DNA from: Bifidobacterium breve
GTDB taxonomy: Bacteria > Actinomycetota > Acidimicrobiia > Acidimicrobiales > Ilumatobacteraceae
NCBI GenBank assembly: GCA_945869715.1
Contig: CAMBPP010000007.1
Span: forward strand, 1 to 26,866
Length of the DNA stretch: 26,866 nucleotides
Reading direction: 5' to 3'
Part shown: positions 22,364 through 26,866 of the stretch, piece after piece
How positions within the stretch are numbered: the first letter of the stretch is position 1
Layout: the number at the start of each line of letters is the position of its first letter
Made by a program: the position numbers and the translations under genes
The notes under the pieces: generated by a model
The model's database searches: none
The model's input: the letters and a program-made list of their open reading frames with translations, nothing else
What the model was told of the DNA's origin: nothing

Positions 22364-24337
22364 TTAGTGGGCCACTTCGTTCGCGCGAGCATAAGGGTCT
22401 ACCCGACTACATGGCTGCGTCGTTGCCGCTGGTTTAATGCGTAGTTCGCGCGCAACAACACCGCCAATTTGCGCAAACACTGGTGCAGCGGCAGTACCGC
22501 CGAAACGGTCGCGTGAACCTGCATCTGGTTCGTCTATCGACACAAGAACAGTTACTTGGGGATCCTCTGCCGGCAGGAAACCGACAAAAGAAGCGAAGTA
22601 CTTGCGTCCACCTTCGTCGGTTCCGTAAGTACCGTCAGACTGAATTTTGTATCCAGTACCTGTTTTCCCGGCAATGGTCATGCCAGGTATTTGCGCCTTA
22701 ACACCAGTTCCATAGCAAATGACATCGCGCATCATGAGATTCATTTGCTGAGCGGTCGATGGTTTCAGAACTTCGCGTGTGGAGGACTGCTCTAAATACT
22801 TTGTTTTGCCGTTTTGATCGATGATTGCACTCACCATGCGCGGGGCAACATACACACCGTTATTGGCAATGACGTTCACAGCTGAAAGTAACTGCACCGA
22901 CGTAGATGCGAACCCATAACCATATGCAACAGTTATTCTTTCAGTTCCCTGCCATTTCTTCACTGGCTTCAAAATTCCCGCGCTCTCATCGGGCAGGTCA
23001 AGGTCAGATTTAGACCCGAATCCAAATGCATGAAGATACGACTCAAGAGTTGGGCTCGAAATGCGCTGGGCAGCAAGAACTGTGCCGAGGTTTGATGACT
23101 TCACCAAAATTTCCTTCACCGTCATTTCTTGCAGTGGGTGAGGATATGCGTCGCGAATGAGGAACTTATCGAAAACCTGGGCGCCAGGAACATGGAATGT
23201 TGTATCGGGAGTTATTGCCCCCGCATCAATTGCCGCAGCCACGCTGAATACTTTTGCCACAGAACCCGTTTCATGGGCATCTACTGCAGCGAAGTTACCT
23301 GCAGTATTGGTAAATGTTCCGTCTTTATTGCGTCGCACGTTTGCCATTGCATAAATATCGCCGGTCTTTGAGTTCATCACCATTGCGGTGCCACCACGAG
23401 CACCAATGCGAGCAACCTGCTCGGCCAGAAGTTGATCCACTTGATACTGAATTGAGCGGTCAAGTGTGAGCACCAAATCTTGTCCAGGCTGAGGTCGCTC
23501 TTCCATACTGTTTGAACCAGGAATTGAGCGGCCTTCATTATCTTGCTCGCGCACGAATCGACCATTGACGCCCGTCAAAATATCGTTGTACTTCAGTTCC
23601 AGGCCAGCAGTACCAACTCCATCGGTATCGGTTTTGCCCACTACAGACTTTGCCGAAGCGCCCACAATGGTTCGTGATGGTTCCTCGTATGAGCCAATTC
23701 CGGGAATCTTCAATGCTGTAATTGATTTAACAATTTTTGGGTCAACCTGACGCGCGATGAAAGTAAAGTTTGATTTGCGTGCAGCAAAAGTTGCAGCCAT
23801 TTCTTGTTCTTTCGCAGCATCAAACCTCATTAGCCCTGCAATGGCCTTGGCTGCGCCCACAGGGTCAGTTACTGCCTTCGGGTCGGCATATAGCGTCATC
23901 ATGGGTACTGACATCGCAATTTCTTGACCGGTGCGATCAAAAATTGCACCACGTTCTGCCGAAAGAGTTGTTGCACGTACACGAATATCTGCGCCCGCTG
24001 CACGGAACTGATCGCCCCCGAATATCTGCAACTCAGAGACTTGGCGAACCAATACGGCAAGAAAAACAAGAAGAACTGCCAGAGCCCAGCGCAGTCTCTT
24101 TTTCAAACTTGGTGCAGCAATAAATGGATTACGACGCACATTGAGTGTTCGGGTCTTTTTCTTCGGGGTACGCACTGGTTGCAAATGGCGCTGGCGTTGC
24201 TCTGTCGCACGCGAGCGCGGTGCAGCACTTGGCCGCGAGTGTGATCTCTGCTTCTGTCCTGTTGATTGATGACTACGTACCACTCGGGGTGTAGTTGAAG
24301 ATGAACGCGGTGCATTTGCTTTCACTTTGGTGTTCAA
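22364..24337 (-). CDS. ftsI: Septal peptidoglycan transpeptidase FtsI (class B penicillin-binding protein)
   Basis: FtsI crosslinks septal peptidoglycan alongside FtsW. The 657-residue protein begins with about 75 cytoplasmic residues rich in Arg, Ser and Gln, then a membrane anchor near 82-98 (LRWALAVLLVFLAVLVR). The pedestal domain includes SAERGAIFDRTGQEIA. The transpeptidase motifs are S359-V-A-K362 (ETGSVAKVFS), S414-S-N416 (VKSSNLGT) and K558-T-G (IAGKTGTG). There is no PASTA domain. The start is TTG 24337, which overlaps the ftsL stop as TTGA and has GGTGG upstream; GTG 24325 is the alternative. Position after ftsL and before murE is the standard dcw order. Confidence 0.96.
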   Translation of the reverse strand: MNTKVKANAPRSSSTTPRVVRSHQSTGQKQRSHSRPSAAPRSRATEQRQRHLQPVRTPKKKTRTLNVRRNPFIAAPSLKKRLRWALAVLLVFLAVLVRQVSELQIFGGDQFRAAGADIRVRATTLSAERGAIFDRTGQEIAMSVPMMTLYADPKAVTDPVGAAKAIAGLMRFDAAKEQEMAATFAARKSNFTFIARQVDPKIVKSITALKIPGIGSYEEPSRTIVGASAKSVVGKTDTDGVGTAGLELKYNDILTGVNGRFVREQDNEGRSIPGSNSMEERPQPGQDLVLTLDRSIQYQVDQLLAEQVARIGARGGTAMVMNSKTGDIYAMANVRRNKDGTFTNTAGNFAAVDAHETGSVAKVFSVAAAIDAGAITPDTTFHVPGAQVFDKFLIRDAYPHPLQEMTVKEILVKSSNLGTVLAAQRISSPTLESYLHAFGFGSKSDLDLPDESAGILKPVKKWQGTERITVAYGYGFASTSVQLLSAVNVIANNGVYVAPRMVSAIIDQNGKTKYLEQSSTREVLKPSTAQQMNLMMRDVICYGTGVKAQIPGMTIAGKTGTGYKIQSDGTYGTDEGGRKYFASFVGFLPAEDPQVTVLVSIDEPDAGSRDRFGGTAAAPVFAQIGGVVARELRIKPAATTQPCSRVDPYARANEVAH

Positions 24338-24810
24338 GGTGCGCCACCAATTTCCGATTTCAATTGGCCAAATTCATTAAGAGGCGACTCCACATCGTGA
24401 GCTACCGAATCGCCGAGGTCTCCGGTTGAGGCAATTACTCCGGCAATGATGTCTGGGTCTACTGCAACAAAACGAGCCTGTGTTGATGGCTTCATTCCAA
24501 GACGAGCTGCTTGAGAAGACAAATTGTCTGGCGAAACGAGCAATGAACGCTGATGGCGCAACACGTTGTAGTTGTCACGCGCCATTGCAACAGTTTTGGT
24601 AAGGGAATCGAGCTTCAACTGCTGTTGCGCTAATTCGACGTGAACCAAAACTGCGATGAAAAAAACGCCGCACACAAGCACCGCTGAAACAACAAGAACC
24701 CAAAATGCCCTTCCACCTCGCTGCGCCTGCACCAAACGTGGGCGAGACGGCGCAACAAGACCTTCAATGGGCAGCGATTTATCAATGGGGAATGCCATAT
24801 TGCGAGCCAT
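24334..24810 (-). CDS. ftsL: FtsL-like division protein
   Basis: The 158-residue product has a short cytoplasmic tail, one membrane helix at about 36-58 (FWVLVVSAVLVCGVFFIAVL) and a following heptad-like helix (LAQQQLKLDSLTKTVAMARD) expected to coil with FtsB/DivIC-like partners. ARLGMKPS is like the membrane-distal end of FtsL homologues. Sequence conservation in the family is poor, so the call rests on topology and on the position between rsmH and ftsI. The ATG at 24810 directly follows the rsmH stop, with GGGGGTGA upstream inside the end of rsmH. A C-terminal tail of about 40 residues is acidic and of no known role. Confidence 0.85.
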   Translation of the reverse strand: MARNMAFPIDKSLPIEGLVAPSRPRLVQAQRGGRAFWVLVVSAVLVCGVFFIAVLVHVELAQQQLKLDSLTKTVAMARDNYNVLRHQRSLLVSPDNLSSQAARLGMKPSTQARFVAVDPDIIAGVIASTGDLGDSVAHDVESPLNEFGQLKSEIGGAP

Positions 24811-25761
24811 TTAGTTCACCCCCACCGGAGCAAGTTTTTCCACCACTCGAAGCCGTGCTGAACGGGCCCGCGGATTGCGCAACTGCTCTTCTTGTGTTGG
24901 CGTTTCAGTGCAACGCACTCGTTTTACGAGTCGCACTGCTCCACAGCCACACGGCAAATCGGCACGGCAGGTACAACCGCCAGTTTCAGCTTCTCGCAGA
25001 ATGTTCTTCGCGATTCTGTCTTCACCAGAGTGATAAGAAATCACAGCAACACGCCCTGCGGTACGTGTATGGCGAATAGCGCTCTCTAAGGCACGCGGCA
25101 ACTGATCGAGTTCTGCATTGACTTCAATACGAATTGCCTGAAAAGTGCGTTTCGCAGGATGCCCACCAGTGCGACGCGTTGCAGCAGGTATTGCTGTAGT
25201 CACAACAGCGGCCAACTGTGTAGTGCTGTGCAATGGTCGCGCCGCAATAATGGCATCGGCAATTCGCGAGGCAAAGCGTTCATCGGAATATTCGCGCAAG
25301 ATGCGAATGAGCTCGCCGCGTTCATAAGTGTTCACCACCTCGGCCGCCGTGAGCGACTGACTTTGGTCCATACGCATGTCGAGGGGGGCCTCGACACGGT
25401 AGGAAAAGCCGCGCTCAGAGCGGTCGAGTTGTGGTGAAGAAACGCCGAGGTCAAAAAGTGCACCCGATATTTCATCAATGTGTAGCGACTCCAGCACGTC
25501 GTCTATTTGCTCAAAACGAGCTCGGCGCACAGTTGCACGTTCCGCAAATGCCGCTAGGCGCTCCCTTGCCGTTGTCACAGCGAGTTCATCGCGATCTAAA
25601 CCAAGAATGGAAATGTCGCTGTTGCTCGACAGCAACTGCAACGAGTGTCCTGCGCCGCCCAAGGTGGCATCAATAACAACACCACGAGGCACTGTTTGAA
25701 AGACTGCAATTACCTCGTTCAGCATTGCTGGATCATGAGAAAATACAGTTGTTTCGCTCAC
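24811..25761 (-). CDS. rsmH: 16S rRNA (cytosine-1402-N4)-methyltransferase RsmH
   Basis: RsmH (MraW) methylates N4 of C1402 in 16S rRNA at the ribosomal P site. It shows FSHDPAMLNEVI, the SAM-binding DATLGGAGHSLQLL, FDLGVSSPQLDRSERGFS, PLDMRMD and AVISYHSGEDRIAKN (most homologues have SYHSLEDR). The C-terminus has a cysteine cluster (GGCTCRADLPCGCG), common in actinobacterial homologues. GTG 25761 with GAGGGG at 6-nt spacing gives 316 residues, the normal length. The frame is open back to 26007, inside mraZ. An in-frame ATG at 25845 would add 28 residues starting MASSNSARYCLACSGE, but that stretch is also a long RNA stem, so I treat it as leader. Confidence 0.95.
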   Translation of the reverse strand: MSETTVFSHDPAMLNEVIAVFQTVPRGVVIDATLGGAGHSLQLLSSNSDISILGLDRDELAVTTARERLAAFAERATVRRARFEQIDDVLESLHIDEISGALFDLGVSSPQLDRSERGFSYRVEAPLDMRMDQSQSLTAAEVVNTYERGELIRILREYSDERFASRIADAIIAARPLHSTTQLAAVVTTAIPAATRRTGGHPAKRTFQAIRIEVNAELDQLPRALESAIRHTRTAGRVAVISYHSGEDRIAKNILREAETGGCTCRADLPCGCGAVRLVKRVRCTETPTQEEQLRNPRARSARLRVVEKLAPVGVN

Positions 25762-25877
25762 CGGCAGCCCCTCGGCCAACGAGTGCCGCCGGGATTTCTC
25801 CCCGGAACAAGCGAGACAGTAGCGGGCGGAGTTGGAGCTAGCCATCTTGCCGACCGAGAGACTGCCGGTGAGCGAAA
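25752..25877 (-). promoter_or_regulatory. Structured mRNA leader of rsmH; candidate mraW RNA motif
   Basis: TTTCGCTCACCGGCAG (5' arm of the minus-strand RNA; plus 25862-25877) is a perfect 16-bp inverted repeat of 25752-25767. Counting G-U pairs, the stem continues without a break to 25780/25849, 29 bp in all. The 3' arm contains the rsmH Shine-Dalgarno GAGGGG (25768-25773) and the GTG start (25759-25761). Inside, CCGGGG and UCCCGG close a five-base AGAAA loop (25789-25805). A structured RNA called the mraW motif is known in leaders of this gene in actinobacteria; the place matches, but I could not compare it to the consensus. An RNA that hides the ribosome site is the simplest reading. Confidence 0.72.
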
Positions 25878-25915
25878 TTCGTGTACTTCTACTTGGGAAA
25901 TATTTGTTGTGCTGG

Positions 25916-26332
25916 TCATGCGTCGGCCCCTGCAATTTGCCCGGTGCCTTTTGTATTAATGCGGCCAAAGCGAAGTGGCTCCCAAATTTCCACTCGATCG
26001 AACGCACCGCTCACCACAACTTTGGAATTCAAAGAAAGACCTGCGTATGCACGCAATTGCTCTTCGATGTTGATGCGACCTTGTGCATCAATGGATACCT
26101 CCACCATGTTGCTTGCCAAAGCACGCATCTGGTTGCGATCCATTTCGCCACGTCGCACTTTGGCCAGTACTTCTGCAGCTTCTGCTTCAAATGCCTCGGC
26201 ACTCAAAATGTCAACGCACATGTCTTGCCCAAAAGCGAGATAGCAACGGGGCTCTAAACGCGGCCGGAATGCAGCAGGCAACGCCAAGCGACCTTTGGGG
26301 TCTAATTGGCGCTCGTGTACTCCGACAAACAC
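25916..26332 (-). CDS. mraZ: Division/cell-wall cluster regulator MraZ
   Basis: MraZ is the DNA-binding regulator at the head of the dcw cluster. Two SpoVT-AbrB-like halves are visible: FVGVHERQLDPKGRLALPAA at the N-terminus (DPKGR 11-15) and VEVSIDAQGRINIEEQLRAY (DAQGR 82-86). These arginine-bearing loops contact the GTGGG-type boxes in characterised members. I chose GTG 26332 (138 residues) because CGGAG lies 5 nt upstream and the protein then begins like the family. An ATG at 26404 would add 24 residues, and it lies inside the operator boxes. The product probably represses its own promoter, since the boxes overlap it. Confidence 0.95.
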   Translation of the reverse strand: MFVGVHERQLDPKGRLALPAAFRPRLEPRCYLAFGQDMCVDILSAEAFEAEAAEVLAKVRRGEMDRNQMRALASNMVEVSIDAQGRINIEEQLRAYAGLSLNSKVVVSGAFDRVEIWEPLRFGRINTKGTGQIAGADA

Positions 26333-26388
26333 GTGATCTCCGTCTTGGTACCCGGTCTCCACCCGACTAGGAAGCGGGCACCACCTCC

Positions 26389-26444
26389 CCCCAGCGATCT
26401 CCATTGTGCCCCACTATTCCCCACTTTGCAACTATCTCCCCCAC
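26389..26444 (-). promoter_or_regulatory. MraZ operator: GTGGGG-type boxes on a 10-bp register
   Basis: On the minus strand, (C/G)TGGGG units lie at 26439-26444, 26419-26424, 26409-26414 and 26389-26394, with a degenerate ATGGAG at 26399-26404. All start points differ by multiples of 10 bp, so the boxes face the same side of the helix. MraZ operators in other bacteria are direct TGGG-type repeats spaced about 10 bp apart just upstream of mraZ, so this assignment is well founded although binding itself is inferred. Confidence 0.85.
26403..26431 (-). promoter_or_regulatory. Probable mraZ (dcw) promoter
   Basis: On the minus strand TTGCAA (26426-26431) and CACAAT (26403-26408) are separated by exactly 17 bp. 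Each matches 4 of 6 consensus sigma-70-type bases. The 17-bp spacer contains two of the GTGGGG boxes, so MraZ bound there would block RNA polymerase. Expected transcription start is near 26396, giving a leader of about 60 nt before the mraZ GTG. Support is moderate. Confidence 0.5.
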
Positions 26445-26502
26445 AAAATCTCCAAATGAAGCACCATTGACGCTCTCTCACGGCGAAAATCTGCCCTAAA
26501 AC

Positions 26503-26527
26503 GCAAAAAATGCCCTCAAAAGGGCAT
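26503..26527 (-). terminator. Intrinsic terminator after the lipoate-ligase-like gene
   Basis: On the minus strand ATGCCCT and AGGGCAT form a perfect 7-bp stem with a 4-nt loop (TTTG), followed by a run of T residues (TTTTTT at 26510-26505, partly within the stem end). It lies about 22 bp after the stop codon. A smaller hairpin (GCCA...TGGC, 26533-26545, then TTTT) precedes it. Together they separate the upstream gene from the mraZ promoter. Confidence 0.8.
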
Positions 26528-26548
26528 GAAAAGCCAGAATATGGCCTG

Positions 26549-26866
26549 TTAGAGGTGGTGGGGCAAAGTGGGGAGCAAAGTGGGGGTGACTACACGGTGC
26601 TGGAGTGCCATCGGCACTGGGATGGCAAGTTCAGCAATACGTGCCACATCGTTTTGCAGGCGCGGCAACATCGAGGCATGTAACGCGGCATCCCATTGGA
26701 AATAGGCAATGCATTGAAAACGTGCATAGTCACGTGTTCGTCGTTGGCTAATGCCCACTATTTTCCGATGCTCAAAGGGACCATTGGCAAACACTTCACC
26801 AGATCCCCGACCCGCAAAACACACCAGGTCAGACCACTCGTTGCGTTCAAATGCACCGCGATGCAC
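26549..26866 (-). CDS. Lipoate-protein ligase A family protein, C-terminal part (partial)
   Basis: The gene enters from the right edge, so its true start is outside the window; 105 residues are seen, and the first visible GTG is probably internal. The block HRKIVGISQRRTRDYARFQ followed by CIAYFQWD is like the lipoate/biotin ligase family core (RKIxGxxQRR), and VCFAGRGSGEVF precedes it as in actinobacterial members. Such proteins attach lipoate or octanoate to lysines of dehydrogenase E2 and glycine-cleavage H proteins. The last residues (TLLPTLPHHL) are encoded by a GTGGGG-like repeat on the other strand. The family call is moderate because the N-terminal half is missing. Confidence 0.6.
   Translation of the reverse strand: MHRGAFERNEWSDLVCFAGRGSGEVFANGPFEHRKIVGISQRRTRDYARFQCIAYFQWDAALHASMLPRLQNDVARIAELAIPVPMALQHRVVTPTLLPTLPHHL
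26555..26585 (+). repeat. Second GTGGGG repeat cluster, plus strand
   Basis: GTGGGG occurs at 26558-26563, 26568-26573 and 26580-26585, with GTGGTG at 26555-26560; spacings are 10 and 12 bp and the linkers are similar (CAAA, AGCAAA). The units look like the MraZ boxes but point the opposite way and lie in the last codons of the upstream gene, about 110-170 bp from the main operator. They may be an auxiliary MraZ site or a chance effect of codon choice. Confidence 0.5.

Noticed and set aside
26333..26404. Longer MraZ starting at ATG 26404
   Set aside because: It would add 24 residues unlike the family and would lie within the operator boxes and promoter; GTG 26332 has a good ribosome site and the usual N-terminus.

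Overview
The window reads as one long chromosomal block from an actinobacterium with fairly balanced base composition. It is most likely a member of the Acidimicrobiia, but that placement is an inference. The actinobacterial signs are a proteasome activator (Bpa) ending in GQYL, a SepF-YggT pair with no ftsA, a eukaryote-like (type 2) isoleucyl-tRNA synthetase, and an mraZ-to-ftsZ cluster running on into ileS, lspA, rluD and dnaE. I saw no insertion sequence, phage, CRISPR array, rRNA or tRNA. All genes lie on the minus strand except one Rrf2-type regulator at 3754-4206, so the region is transcribed from high to low coordinates.

In transcription order, the right edge (26549-26866) holds the end of a lipoate-protein-ligase-like gene, closed by a hairpin terminator with a U-tract. 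Next comes the mraZ control region, where GTGGGG-type boxes repeat on a strict 10-bp register around a plausible promoter. The division and cell-wall (dcw) cluster follows: mraZ, rsmH, ftsL, ftsI, murE, mraY, murD, ftsW, murG, a fused murC-murB, ftsQ, ftsZ, yggS, sepF, yggT. Many neighbours overlap by 4 bp (ATGA, GTGA or TTGA), which suggests translational coupling. murF, pgeF and divIVA are absent from their usual places. The cluster makes the lipid-linked peptidoglycan precursor (MurB to MurG, MraY), polymerises and crosslinks it at the septum (FtsW, FtsI, FtsQ, FtsL) and builds the Z-ring (FtsZ, SepF).

After yggT come ileS, an unusual gene that joins a lysine/alanine-rich histone-H1-like arm to a DksA/TraR-like domain lacking its zinc cysteines, then lspA and rluD. 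The Rrf2 gene converges on rluD so tightly that the two stop codons overlap. A secreted-type or metal-dependent phosphodiesterase/phosphatase, bpa and the first 680 codons of dnaE complete the window at its left edge.

The most interesting non-coding signal is the mraZ-rsmH leader. A 29-bp stem in the RNA, allowing G-U pairs, buries both the Shine-Dalgarno sequence and the GTG start of rsmH and encloses a small GC-rich hairpin. It fits the position of the actinobacterial mraW RNA motif. Other points worth checking are the MurC-MurB fusion, the cysteine-free DksA-like fusion, and a second GTGGGG cluster on the opposite strand inside the upstream gene.
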